Below, in pieces: positions 8,125 to 16,439 of a DNA stretch of 38,741 nt. The position numbers and the translations under genes were made by a program. The DNA comes from Thiotrichaceae bacterium (GTDB lineage: Bacteria; Pseudomonadota; Gammaproteobacteria; Beggiatoales; Beggiatoaceae). Position 1 is the stretch's first letter. Each line of letters opens with the position of its first letter. Below the pieces are notes generated by a model. The model saw only the letters and a program-made list of their open reading frames with translations, did no database searches and was not told where the DNA came from. The stretch is taken from positions 1 through 38,741 of the forward strand of contig JALXAQ010000224.1 in assembly GCA_026991885.1 (NCBI GenBank), read 5' to 3'.

Positions 8125-8715
8125 TTATACTGTCAAATCTTTTCCCGTCTGCACAAAAACCGGATGCACAATAACACCCGTTTGACTATCAGTGTAATCG
8201 GCTTCAAAGCGTTGACGATTCTTGTCATCAACGGCTTCAATAAATAACACTAACCAGATTTCCAACACGCCTAAGTGTTTTCCATACTTTGCCGCTTGAT
8301 TGAGGGCTTTACGATATTCTCGTTGATTTGCAAAACTCTTTAATTCTAATCCAAACAATTGCCCCGCATACAATCGAGGGATATTGAGACTATTATCGGT
8401 AATGGTGTCCGACAAATCCTCAAACGGTGAGTATAATCCATCCATTTCGTGAAACCGTTCTCTGGCAAAATAGTTGAAAAATTGACAATAGGATCATCAT
8501 AAGTAAATTTTATTTTCGTTTTTGTTTGGAACAATTCCAAAACAAACGGTTTGTAAGAGGCTTGTTTCGCCTTGCTGATGATATTCAAAATGATTTTCGC
8601 ATGGTTAAAATTCCTATAACTGTCAGGTAGGTAGGCATAATTATTGATAACTGAATTGAAAAAAGCAAGCCCCTCCAAAAACGCCTTGATGGTATTGGGT
8701 TTGCAACTTATGTTA
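8125..8715 (-). pseudogene. Relic of an AAA-ATPase/PD-(D/E)XK-type protein, C-terminal part
   Basis: Two overlapping minus-strand frames belong to one gene. The upstream frame reads NTIKAFLEGLAFFNSV (from about 8700) to YDDPIVNF. The downstream frame continues FNYFARERFHEMDGLYSPFEDL and ends at 8125. They join if one T is added to the five-T run at 8477-8481, so a single-base loss in a homopolymer explains the break. The downstream part has the ELK nuclease-type motif (LFGLELKSF) and a LVLFIEAV strand seen in AAA-ATPase/nuclease proteins of this kind. The ATPase half is missing, and an in-frame stop lies near 8725. Its 5' end runs into the promoter region of the divergent intact homologue. 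Confidence 0.75.
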
Positions 8716-8756
8716 TCATTGCAAAATCAGTGGAAACTCAGGTGATAAAAAAAAAC

Positions 8757-10472
8757 ATGTCAATAAGATTATCCTACAGTATCAGCAACTTTGAGAAACT
8801 GGTAACAGAAAATTACTATTATGTTGATCGTACTTCCTATATCGAAAAGCTGGAATTCGCCAGTGAGCCTTATATCTTTTTTTTACGCCCCCGGCGATTT
8901 GGCAAAAGCTTGTTTATTTCCATGCTCTGGCATTATTATGGCTTAGAATTTACTGACAAATTCTCACAATTGTTTGGTCAATATTATATTGGCAAAAATC
9001 CCACACCAAAAGCCAACAGTTATGCCATTTTGTACCTAGAATTTAGTCGGATTGATACGGCTACTAAGGAAAGTACGTTTGAGGGATTTTTAAGTAATGT
9101 ACGGTGGGGCGTTAAGGCTTTTTTAGAGCGTTACACGCCCCTCAAACCGGTGGCTCAAGAAAAGATTCTTTCTCGCTCAAATCCAACTGAGGTAATGAAA
9201 GCCTTGTTTGACGCTTTTGGAAAACAAAAGAATCCTATCTATATTTTGATCGATGAATATGATCATTTTGCCAATGAAATTTTGGCTTTTAATTTTGATC
9301 ATTTTTCTGAATTTGTCAGTCGTAACGGATTTGTTCGTAAATTTTATGAAGCGATCAAAGAAGGCACTGCGACGGGTATTGTTGATCGTTTGTTTGTGAC
9401 TGGCGTGACACCTATCACCTTAGATAGTTTGACGAGTGGATTTAATATCTCTACCAATTTGTCCACCCATAAATATTTTCATCAGATGATGGGTTTTACC
9501 GGAGAAGAGGTTAAAACGCTGTTAAAAAAAGTCACTCTTAATCAGACTGATACAAGGAATGTTTTAAAAAATCTGAAAAAATGGTATGACGGCTATCTTT
9601 TTGCTGAAGGCGCCGAAACTCGCTTGTATAACCCTGACATGGTTCTCTATTTCTTAAAAGAATTCGCTTATGAAAACACTTATCCAAGAAATTTGATTGA
9701 TACAAATATCGCCAGTGATTATGGAAAAGTGCGTCGATTGTTCAGATTGGGGGATATTGATCGAAATTATGTCATGCTTGAAGAATTGATTGAAACGGGT
9801 GTGCTCAATGGTTTATTGACGGAACAATTTAGTTTTGAAAAGCCCTTTAGTAAAGATGATTTCATCAGCCTGTTATTTTATTTGGGCTTGGTGACGATAA
9901 AAGAGGCTGGATTGTCTCGCTTTAGCTTTGGTTTCCCGAATTATGTGATTAAGGGTTTGTATTTAGAGTTTTTCATGGATTCGCTGAATGAGCGCAATCA
10001 ATTGGATTTTGAGGTTGATGAGGTGCGCGATAAGTTGGAAAATTTAGCCCAGAATAATGAGGTGAAACCCTTTGTTGGCTTAATTGAAAAGGCGCTGCAA
10101 ACTTTATCTAATCGTGATTTTATGTCGTTTGATGAAAAGTATATTAAGGCGTTATTTGTCGGATTTGCCAGCCTGTCTAATTTGTATTTTATTAAAAGCG
10201 AGCCAGAAGTTGAGCAAAAATATCCTGATATTATGTTTCTTTACCGTCCGCCCTTTGCGCCAAACTATCAGTTTTTGTTTGAATTGAAATATTTGAAAAA
10301 AAGTGACAGTGGTCAATTGAAATCAACGCAGCAAGCCGCCAAAAATCAAGTCAAAGGCTATCTCCAATTTGATGAAGTCAGGCAATTGGAAAATTTGAAA
10401 AGTTGGGTGATCGTCTTTGTGGGTGAAGTGGCGGCGGTTGTTGAGGAAGTTGAGGGGAAAAGCTGTCTTTAA
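8757..10472 (+). CDS. AAA-ATPase with C-terminal PD-(D/E)XK nuclease-like domain
   Basis: A 571-aa protein of the AAA-ATPase_like/DUF1703 type. The N-terminal YYVDRTSYIEKL segment and Walker A RPRRFGKS (44-51) are characteristic, with Walker B YILIDEYDHF (162-171). The C-terminus carries a nuclease-like FELKYLKK (508-515) followed by a Gln/Lys helix and a VIVFVGE strand. Such proteins are very common in sulfur bacteria and Bacteroidetes; their substrate and role are not established. ATG 8757 is preferred over GTG 8730 because AGGTGA (8740-8745) lies 11 nt upstream. It ends 6 nt before the RND gene, though a functional link is doubtful. The decayed, divergent neighbour has related architecture. 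Confidence 0.82.
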   Translation: MSIRLSYSISNFEKLVTENYYYVDRTSYIEKLEFASEPYIFFLRPRRFGKSLFISMLWHYYGLEFTDKFSQLFGQYYIGKNPTPKANSYAILYLEFSRIDTATKESTFEGFLSNVRWGVKAFLERYTPLKPVAQEKILSRSNPTEVMKALFDAFGKQKNPIYILIDEYDHFANEILAFNFDHFSEFVSRNGFVRKFYEAIKEGTATGIVDRLFVTGVTPITLDSLTSGFNISTNLSTHKYFHQMMGFTGEEVKTLLKKVTLNQTDTRNVLKNLKKWYDGYLFAEGAETRLYNPDMVLYFLKEFAYENTYPRNLIDTNIASDYGKVRRLFRLGDIDRNYVMLEELIETGVLNGLLTEQFSFEKPFSKDDFISLLFYLGLVTIKEAGLSRFSFGFPNYVIKGLYLEFFMDSLNERNQLDFEVDEVRDKLENLAQNNEVKPFVGLIEKALQTLSNRDFMSFDEKYIKALFVGFASLSNLYFIKSEPEVEQKYPDIMFLYRPPFAPNYQFLFELKYLKKSDSGQLKSTQQAAKNQVKGYLQFDEVRQLENLKSWVIVFVGEVAAVVEEVEGKSCL

Positions 10473-10478
10473 AAAAAT

Positions 10479-13400
10479 ATGCAGAAACAACGTTTCACAG
10501 GCGGCGCATGGTCAGTCTATCATCCTATTGGCGTTATTATGATAGCATTGGCTGTTGTCGTCTTGGGCTTATTTTCTTTGTACACGCTCGGCATCGATCT
10601 TTTACCACAGTTGATTTATCCAGAAATACGAGTGCGTGTGTTGGATCCGGGCGTACCGGCAACCGTGATGGAAGAGCAAATCACGCGACAACTTGAAGAG
10701 CAATTGGCTATCACTGAAGACGCTATTAGTGTCCAATCGCGCACCACTGAAGGTCGTAGTGCAGTCGATTTGTCATTTGCTTATGGCAAAGATATTGATA
10801 TTGCTTTCCGTGATGCCAGTACTCGTTTAGATCGCGCTAAACGCTTTTTACCAAGCACCATTCAACCCCCCATTATTTATAAAAGAGATCCTTCACAAAT
10901 TCCGGTATTGATATTGGCTGTCAGTTCTCCTTTACGCGATGCTGTTGAATTGCGGACTTGGGTGGATAAGCAGCTCTCTAAATGGTTTATCAATTTGCCG
11001 GGCGTGGCTGCTGCTGAAGTGGGAGGCGGTTTAGTCCGCGAAATTCAGGTGTTACCGGATCAACAGCGTTTGGTGGCATTAGGCTTGAGTTTGGAAGATG
11101 TGATTAAGGCTTTAAAACAAGCTAATGTTGAAAGTGCTGGCGGGCGCTTGTATATGCCAGAGCAGGAAATCAGTACCCGAGTCAAAGGGCGGTGGCAACG
11201 GGTGGAAGATATTGCGAGGTTGCGCTTGAAGAGTGTTTTTTTAGGTGACATTGCCCAAATCATTGATACGCATCAAGATGAGCGCCTACGAGTTCGTTTT
11301 AATAATATCCCGGGCATCAAATTATCTCTCCAAAAACAACCACAAGCTAATACGGTTAAAGTGGTCGATACGGTACTAGAAAGAGTCGCGTGGCTCAAGA
11401 CTCAACATATTTTACCCAGCGATGTCAAATTGGATATTGTCGATGATCAAGCCATTTATGTGCGACAGGCTCTGAAAAATGCGGCTTATTCTGCCCTGAG
11501 CGGTGCTGTGTTAGCCATGTTAATTGTTTATCTGTTTTTAGGTAATCTGCGACACACTTTAATTATTGGTACTGCGATACCGTTGGCTATCACGGTGACA
11601 TTGATACTCATGGCTTTGGGCGGATTAACTTTAAATATTATGACATTAGGGGGCTTAGCATTAGGCGTAGGTATGGTGGTAGATAATACCATTGTGATGC
11701 TAGAAAATATCACGCGCCATCAACAGAGCGCCGATTCTCCCGTTGAGGGTACTATTAAAGCGGTGAGCGAAATCACGAGTGCGATTGTTGCGGCTACGAC
11801 AACCAATTTAGCCGCGATTGTGCCTTTTTTATTTATTGTGGGATTGATAGGGTTGCTGTTTCGGGAACTGATTTTTACGATTTCTGCGGCAATGGTTGCT
11901 TCCTTGGTAGTGGCTTTGACTGTTGTACCAGCACTGGCGGGGCGACTTAAATCGGTTCATTCAACATTTAGCATTCATCATTCAGGATTGACAAAAGCTT
12001 TTTCTTATGTACTCAAGCACTTACTACGATTTCCTTTGTTGGTAATCGCTTTATTTTGTGTTGGATTATGGTTGAGTGTGCCAACCTTTTTGAACGCTAA
12101 ACAGATTTTTTTGCCCAATTTAGATGAGGGGCGTGTTTGGATCAATATCACAGCAGAGCCAGGGATTGCTTTGCAAGAAATGGATAAGACTGTGATGCAA
12201 GTAGAAAATCTGTTGCAACAACAAAGCGAAGTCGAGTCAGTGTTTACCCAAATGGGTGGTTTTATTTTTGGGCGATCCCAATATGAAGTCTCTCATCGCA
12301 GTAGTCTCAATGTGCAATTAGTAGCCGTCACACAACGCGCCCTCAGTACTGATGATTGGATAAAAAAATTCAAGAAAAAAGTAAAGCAATTGGGATTGGT
12401 GGGTATCAAAATTCGTATGCGAAGTGCTGGCATTCGTGGCATCCGCTTGAGCAGAGGCGATGAAGAATTCAGTTTGCGTCTGCAAGGCAATGATTTAGAC
12501 TTAGCCAATGAAGTGTTAGAACGTATTGCTGATGTGCCGGGATTAGAGAATTTGAAACATTCTGCTGAGGAAATAAATCAAGAATTAGCGATAGTTGTGG
12601 ATAGGCAACGGGCGAATGCTTTGGGTTTGACAGTAGAAGATATTGGGCGCGATTTAAATATTTTAATGAATGGGCGCGTGGTGACGGATTTTATTGATGG
12701 CGATGAAAGTATTGATGTGCGCTTACGCCTGCCCCACGATGAGTTAGAAAATCCCCAAGATTTGCAATCGGTATTAGTTTATAACAAAGATCGTCTCGCC
12801 ATTCGCTTAGATGAAATAGCCAAGGTGGACTGGATACCGGTTCCTTCAGAGATTTTGCGCGATCAACAACAGCGTATTATTGAAATCAGTGGAAATATCA
12901 GTGCAGATAGCAGTTTGCCGGAGGTGATGGCGATAGTGCAAGAACGTTTAGCAGGTTATAGTTGGTACGAAGCTGGGGCGAGTGAGGCTTTACAAAAAAA
13001 CCAAGATTTGACCAAAATATTATTAGCTTTAGCGATATTTTTAGTTTTTGTCGTCATGGCAGTGCAATATGAGTCGCTACATAACCCTTTAGTGATTTTA
13101 TTCAGTATTCCATTTGTAACGATAGGGGTGGCGATAGGTATTGAATGGCTAGAAATGCCCTTGTCGATGCCGGTTTGGTTAGGTATGATTATGTTAGCGG
13201 GTATGGTCGTCAATAATGCCATTGTGTTGGTTGAAACCATAGAATTACAACGGGCAGCGGGGTTGGCACTACAAAGAGCCATAATCACGGCGGGAGAATT
13301 ACGCTTACGCCCCATTTTAATGACAACGCTGACAACGGTGATAGGTTTATTACCATTGGCACTGAGTTGGGGAGAGGGAGCAAAAATGTTGCAACCCTTG

Positions 13401-13511
13401 GCAATTACAATTGGGTTTGGGTTAAGTTTTTCGTTATTAGTGAGCTTGTTATTAGTGCCGGTGTGTTATCAATGGTTGGCGCAAATGATGGAGCGGCTTA
13501 AAAAAACTTGA
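10479..13511 (+). CDS. RND family efflux transporter permease subunit
   Basis: A 1010-aa inner-membrane proton-driven exporter of the AcrB/MdtB class. The N-terminal segment HPIGVIMIALAVVVLG (TM1) leads into the first periplasmic porter loop. TM2-6 lie at about 335-485, followed by a second porter loop and TM8-12 at about 855-1005. The TM4 motif reads GMVVDNTIVMLENI with Asp402, so the usual Asp-Asp pair is Asp-Asn. No membrane-fusion protein or outer-membrane channel gene is adjacent, so partners must be encoded elsewhere. Substrate cannot be predicted. The stop codon lies inside a family D repeat. Fragments of a related RND gene lie at 14748-15057, 16072-16103 and 16329-16411. Confidence 0.9.
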   Translation: MQKQRFTGGAWSVYHPIGVIMIALAVVVLGLFSLYTLGIDLLPQLIYPEIRVRVLDPGVPATVMEEQITRQLEEQLAITEDAISVQSRTTEGRSAVDLSFAYGKDIDIAFRDASTRLDRAKRFLPSTIQPPIIYKRDPSQIPVLILAVSSPLRDAVELRTWVDKQLSKWFINLPGVAAAEVGGGLVREIQVLPDQQRLVALGLSLEDVIKALKQANVESAGGRLYMPEQEISTRVKGRWQRVEDIARLRLKSVFLGDIAQIIDTHQDERLRVRFNNIPGIKLSLQKQPQANTVKVVDTVLERVAWLKTQHILPSDVKLDIVDDQAIYVRQALKNAAYSALSGAVLAMLIVYLFLGNLRHTLIIGTAIPLAITVTLILMALGGLTLNIMTLGGLALGVGMVVDNTIVMLENITRHQQSADSPVEGTIKAVSEITSAIVAATTTNLAAIVPFLFIVGLIGLLFRELIFTISAAMVASLVVALTVVPALAGRLKSVHSTFSIHHSGLTKAFSYVLKHLLRFPLLVIALFCVGLWLSVPTFLNAKQIFLPNLDEGRVWINITAEPGIALQEMDKTVMQVENLLQQQSEVESVFTQMGGFIFGRSQYEVSHRSSLNVQLVAVTQRALSTDDWIKKFKKKVKQLGLVGIKIRMRSAGIRGIRLSRGDEEFSLRLQGNDLDLANEVLERIADVPGLENLKHSAEEINQELAIVVDRQRANALGLTVEDIGRDLNILMNGRVVTDFIDGDESIDVRLRLPHDELENPQDLQSVLVYNKDRLAIRLDEIAKVDWIPVPSEILRDQQQRIIEISGNISADSSLPEVMAIVQERLAGYSWYEAGASEALQKNQDLTKILLALAIFLVFVVMAVQYESLHNPLVILFSIPFVTIGVAIGIEWLEMPLSMPVWLGMIMLAGMVVNNAIVLVETIELQRAAGLALQRAIITAGELRLRPILMTTLTTVIGLLPLALSWGEGAKMLQPLAITIGFGLSFSLLVSLLLVPVCYQWLAQMMERLKKT

Positions 13512-13549
13512 ATCGCGGATTTTACGGATGACACGGATTACGCGGATTT
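13507..13549. repeat. Family D repeat over the RND stop codon
   Basis: Begins CTTGAATCGCGG and continues ACGGATGACACGGATTACGCGGATT. The TGA stop of the RND gene (13509-13511) is part of the element. The companion copy is downstream of smc (4551-4584, reverse strand). The rest of the stretch to 13696 shows no gene. Confidence 0.7.
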
Positions 13550-13696
13550 AAAATCAAAGTCAAAAGTGAGGATAATTGTTCATTTATTAAGATCTACAAT
13601 ATCTACGGTTGATTTACACAGTAACAGTGTGTCAAAGAAATATTTGACTGCTCCACCAAGCAAAACTAGCAATTTACCCCATGAGGATATGTATTT

Positions 13697-13948
13697 ATGA
13701 AAGTCCATGAAAAAATTCGGTTTATGCGAAAATCAAAAGGCTGGACTCAAGAGGATATGGCAGACAGCTTTAATTGTAAAATTTTACAATCAACTGATTT
13801 GTCAGATGACAAAAAAGAACTTGAACACGAATTAGAAAAAGCGCGTATGCTATTGCAACAACAAGAAAAAGAAAATGCTTATCTAAATGTAAATACTTCA
13901 AAATTATTTGACTCATATCAGAAATCCGATGAAACCACTTGTTATTGA
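13697..13948 (+). pseudogene. Truncated XRE-type HTH regulator
   Basis: The 83-aa product starts as a normal XRE/Cro repressor (MKVHEKIRFMRKSKGWTQED, residues 1-20) but leaves the fold after the second helix. It passes straight to a Glu/Gln-rich coiled coil (about 38-62, ELEHELEKARMLLQQQEKE) and an unrelated tail. In similar proteins that coil follows a complete HTH of about 65 residues, so an internal in-frame loss is inferred. A good GAGGA site (13683-13687) precedes the ATG. DNA binding is unlikely without the recognition helix. It could be a remnant, or a small protein retaining only the dimerising coil. Confidence 0.6.
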
Positions 13949-13956
13949 TTGTCGTC

Positions 13957-13983
13957 TTGATTTTTAACATGACGGAGTATAAT
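13957..13983 (+). promoter_or_regulatory. Candidate promoter of the UPF0175/PIN pair
   Basis: TTGATT (13957-13962) and a perfect TATAAT (13978-13983) are separated by 15 nt, slightly shorter than ideal. The -10 box lies 30 nt before the UPF0175 start codon. Confidence 0.4.
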
Positions 13984-14013
13984 ATAAATTCAAACATGCA
14001 AAAGGAAAATTTT

Positions 14014-14259
14014 ATGAACGTGGTTATTCCAGAAGAAATCCTACTATCAGCGCGTATGTCTGAAAAAGAGTTAAAACAAGAAATTGCAGTTATGCTCTTT
14101 GAAAAAGACAAACTTACCCTTGGACAAGCTGCACGCTTAGCTTGCACAAATCGACTGCTATTTCAACATCTCTTGGCAAGCCGTGCGATTCCTGTCCATT
14201 ATGATGTCGCACAATTTGAACATGATCTATCAACAATTCACAAATTGGAAACAGCATGA
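14014..14259 (+). CDS. UPF0175 family protein (putative antitoxin)
   Basis: An 81-aa small protein. The N-terminal pattern MNVVIPEEILLSARMSEKELKQEIAVMLF, followed by KLTLGQAARLA, is the UPF0175 signature: a short strand, a helix and an HTH-like segment. Members commonly sit upstream of PIN-domain DUF3368 genes and are regarded as antitoxins. The ATG at 14014 is chosen because it matches the family start and has AAGGAAA 8-12 nt upstream; an in-frame ATG six codons earlier is possible. The stop overlaps the downstream toxin start by 4 nt (ATGA), indicating translational coupling. A second pair with the same organisation occurs at 23953-24598. Confidence 0.82.
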   Translation: MNVVIPEEILLSARMSEKELKQEIAVMLFEKDKLTLGQAARLACTNRLLFQHLLASRAIPVHYDVAQFEHDLSTIHKLETA

Positions 14260-14747
14260 TAATTGTTAGCAACACATCGCCAATCATCAACCTTGCTAAC
14301 GTGGATCAACTTCAATTGTTAAACCAGCTTTATGGTGACATTACCATTCCGCAAGCGGTTTTTCATGAAATTAGTGTCATTGGTGCTGCTCAACCAGGAG
14401 CAAAAGAAGTAGAAACCTTGTCTTGGTTTTCCACCAGCACAGTGCAGAACATCACAATGGTTAATTCTTTGCGCTCAGAACTGGATGCAGGCGAAGCCGA
14501 AGCAATTGCCTTAGCTGTGGAAATCAAAGCGGATTTGTTACTCATGGATGAAAGGCGTGGATACATGAAAGCGCAACAACTGAATGTCGAGTGTCACGGC
14601 ATTTTGGGTATGCTAATTAAAGCTAAATATCAAGGACTAATTACCACCGTCAAGCCCATACTTGATGACTTAATTGCCGTCGCAGGCTTTTGGGTGAATG
14701 ATGTACTCTATCATCGTATTTTGCAAACAGTCGGTGAAGACAATTAA
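14256..14747 (+). CDS. DUF3368 PIN-domain protein (putative toxin)
   Basis: A 163-aa putative ribonuclease toxin of the PIN superfamily. It begins MIIVSNTSPIINLANV, a DUF3368 start with Asn6 at the first acidic position of the PIN fold, and continues IPQAVFHEI, ELDAGEAEAIALAVE (acidic cluster) and LLLMDERRG (Asp-Glu). The gene is intact and coupled by a 4-nt ATGA overlap to the UPF0175 gene. The copy of RND sequence begins directly after its stop codon, so the module appears placed between a complete RND gene and a broken one. Asn at position 6 seems common in this subfamily and does not by itself indicate inactivity. Confidence 0.82.
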   Translation: MIIVSNTSPIINLANVDQLQLLNQLYGDITIPQAVFHEISVIGAAQPGAKEVETLSWFSTSTVQNITMVNSLRSELDAGEAEAIALAVEIKADLLLMDERRGYMKAQQLNVECHGILGMLIKAKYQGLITTVKPILDDLIAVAGFWVNDVLYHRILQTVGEDN

Positions 14748-15057
14748 AATTGACCCAAATATTATTAGCTTTAGCGATATTTTTAGTTTTTGTCGTCATG
14801 GCAGTGCAATATGAATCGCTACATAATCCATACTACAAAGTGCCATAATCACGGCGGGAGAATTACGCTTACGCCCCATTTTAATGACAACGCTGACAAC
14901 GGTGATAGGATTATTACCATTGGCACTGAGTTGGGGAGAGGGAGCAAAAATGTTGCAACCCTTGGCAATTACAATTGGGTTTGGGTTAAGTTTTTCCTTA
15001 TTAGTGAGCTTGTTATTAGTGCCGGTGTGTTATCAATGGTTGGCGCGGCATTAAATA
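14748..15057 (+). pseudogene. Fragment of a second RND permease gene
   Basis: 14750-14829 matches 13008-13087 of the RND gene, and 14830-15047 matches about 13267-13485. Both blocks differ by only a few bases, with the intervening ~180 bp deleted. The end reads GGCGCGGCATTAAAT where the intact gene has GGCGCAAATGATGGAGCGGC. Because the GGCATTAAAT ending also occurs at 16094-16103, the fragments probably come from a tandem paralogue, not from the 10479-13511 copy. Open frames across this stretch are out of the RND frame and not real genes. Confidence 0.88.
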
Positions 15058-15060
15058 GGA

Positions 15061-15080
15061 GTCCAAGATTTATCTTGGAC
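15061..15080. repeat. Family C palindrome
   Basis: GTCCAAGATTTATCTTGGAC, identical to the copy at 37751-37770 and likewise preceded by AGGA. It lies between the RND fragment and the 3' end of the HNH gene. Confidence 0.85.
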
Positions 15081-15091
15081 GTCCTTTCGTT

Positions 15092-15514
15092 TTAGTTGGG
15101 TGGATGCCAGCCAACCATAACCCATCGTTTGCGTGCCTTTACAAGCAATGTCCGATTAAGTCGCAACGCAATAACAGTAGCTCGCCCAGTCGGTGTTTTC
15201 CCAATAATAAGGCTTCCATCCCCACTCCAGCAAAAATGTTCACTCCACACTTGTTTGCGAGGATGAAATAATGACACTGTTTTGCCGGTTTCGGGATCAT
15301 CAGCCTGCGTTTGTGTTCCTTTGTATTCATTACAAGGACGACAAGCCAGCCAAAGATTGGCGCGAGTGGTTTCTCCGCCCAAGGCTTCGGGAATCAGATG
15401 TTCTACGCTTAATGGAATACCTGTTAGCGTTTCATCCGATAAACAGTATCCACAGCGATGTCCTGCATCGTTTTCAATTTGACTACGAAGTTTTTCAGAA
15501 ATGTAGGTACTCAT
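15092..15514 (-). CDS. HNH endonuclease
   Basis: A 140-aa zinc-stabilised HNH nuclease. Cys21 and Cys24 (CGYC) and Cys58/Cys61 (CRPC) form the zinc knuckles. The ββα-metal core is VEHLIPEALGG with Glu38-His39, then Asn53 in TRANLWLAC. The C-terminal part (HPRKQVWSEHF, then TGRATVIALRLN) is typical of stand-alone HNH proteins widespread in cyanobacteria and sulfur bacteria. The start codon overlaps the upstream gene's stop by 4 nt (15511-15514), so the two are translated together. No methylase or phage packaging genes are nearby, which argues against a restriction enzyme or terminase role. The target is unknown. Confidence 0.88.
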   Translation of the reverse strand: MSTYISEKLRSQIENDAGHRCGYCLSDETLTGIPLSVEHLIPEALGGETTRANLWLACRPCNEYKGTQTQADDPETGKTVSLFHPRKQVWSEHFCWSGDGSLIIGKTPTGRATVIALRLNRTLLVKARKRWVMVGWHPPN

Positions 15515-15924
15515 ACACGAAGTTCATCTAAAGTAGGCAATTTATGTCCCCGACTTTTAAGAAGGGCGTAAGCATGGGCTTTGCGTAACATTAATTCTTC
15601 GCTATCTTCTCGCAATTGGGTTAGCCATTCCCTGCCAACTGGTGTCAAAGAGCCTGCCTTGTGTCGTGCTAATAAAACATCATAAAGCGCCATTTTATCT
15701 TGATTCATTGAGCTTTGGGCAATTTGCCAGAGCAGATCGTCAGACAAGGCTGCCATTGATTCTAGTTCAGCACCAAGGGCAGGGGGTAAATCTTCTTCAA
15801 CCGGTGGCAGGCTTTGCGTCAGTACCCGTGTAGCGACTTCATCCAGAGAACGAGTGATAGCCTGCGCCTGCAACAGTTTATAAACGTATTCAGGTAAAGT
15901 AAGGGTAATGGTGTGAGCCGTCAT
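15511..15924 (-). CDS. Ribbon-helix-helix-like protein coupled to an HNH nuclease
   Basis: A 137-aa protein. Residues 1-40 (TITLTLPEYVYKLLQAQA then SLDEVATRVL) resemble a ribbon-helix-helix strand plus two helices. The rest is helical: LPPALGAELESMAALSDDLLWQIA, an RHKAGSLTPVGREWL segment, and RKAHAYALLKSRGHKLP near the C-terminus. This protein recurs next to HNH genes in related bacteria and cyanobacteria (recalled, not searched). The start MTAHTIT (15924) is chosen because the 19 upstream residues lack similarity to the expected domain. The gene order (DNA-binding-like protein first, 4-nt overlap, nuclease second) is that of an antitoxin-toxin pair, but no function is established. Confidence 0.65.
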   Translation of the reverse strand: MTAHTITLTLPEYVYKLLQAQAITRSLDEVATRVLTQSLPPVEEDLPPALGAELESMAALSDDLLWQIAQSSMNQDKMALYDVLLARHKAGSLTPVGREWLTQLREDSEELMLRKAHAYALLKSRGHKLPTLDELRV

Positions 15925-16071
15925 AATTATTTCCAGAGGGTTTAAAATAGGAATCTGGGCACTCGTTGCGTTCTGTGTCAATATTCGTTTGATATTGAGG
16001 ACTTCGACGATTTTTCAAGTCCTTGCATAAATATTATTATAAGTAGCTTGACGCTTCACTCACTTTAAACA

Positions 16072-16103
16072 TGCTTGGCACAAATGATGGAGTGGCATTA
16101 AAT
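16072..16103 (+). pseudogene. Small fragment of the RND paralogue 3' end
   Basis: TTGGCACAAATGATGGAGTGGCATTAAAT corresponds to the last codons of the RND gene (13483-13505) but shares the variant ending GGCATTAAAT with the fragment at 14748-15057. It lies in the 620-bp gene-poor stretch 15925-16544. Confidence 0.7.
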
Positions 16104-16118
16104 CAGGGCAGATGAATG

Positions 16119-16150
16119 TAGGGTGGATACGCTTCGCTAAATCCACCCTA
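16119..16150. repeat. TAGGGTGGAT hairpin
   Basis: Arms TAGGGTGGAT (16119-16128) and ATCCACCCTA (16141-16150) around a 12-nt ACGCTTCGCTAA loop. Only one copy occurs in the window. It has the look of a dispersed genomic repeat. Confidence 0.6.
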
Positions 16151-16328
16151 AAATAAACATGAAAATTCATGCTTCAATACTTATGGTCTAATCAAAAAGA
16201 CACCATCACTTGTTTCACTAGCGAGCTGGGTAAAATCATACCTCAAAGCCGCTCCAGATTCGGAGGTTTTGTCTATATTATCAACATAAGTGGATATTTT
16301 TTCAAAAAACCAGATAAAAACTACGTTA

Positions 16329-16411
16329 AAAGATTTAGCGATTGTTGTGGATAGGCAACAGGCAGATAGGGGGGGGTGCAAAAATGTTGCAACCCTTGGG
16401 TTTGGGTTAAG
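16329..16411 (+). pseudogene. Collapsed fragment of the RND paralogue
   Basis: 16333-16365 resembles about 12582-12615 of the RND gene, the AIVVDRQ-encoding segment. 16373-16411 resembles 13378-13430, the GCAAAAATGTTGCAACCCT segment, with a 12-nt internal loss. The order is preserved and nearly 800 bp between them is deleted. This is the third remnant of the same ancestral gene. Confidence 0.75.
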
Positions 16412-16439
16412 GTCAGTAAACATCAGACATTTTGAAATC

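Noticed and set aside
14790-15095. 101-codon ORF downstream of the PIN toxin
   Set aside because: It lies in a different frame of the RND gene fragment and has no independent ribosome site or family features.
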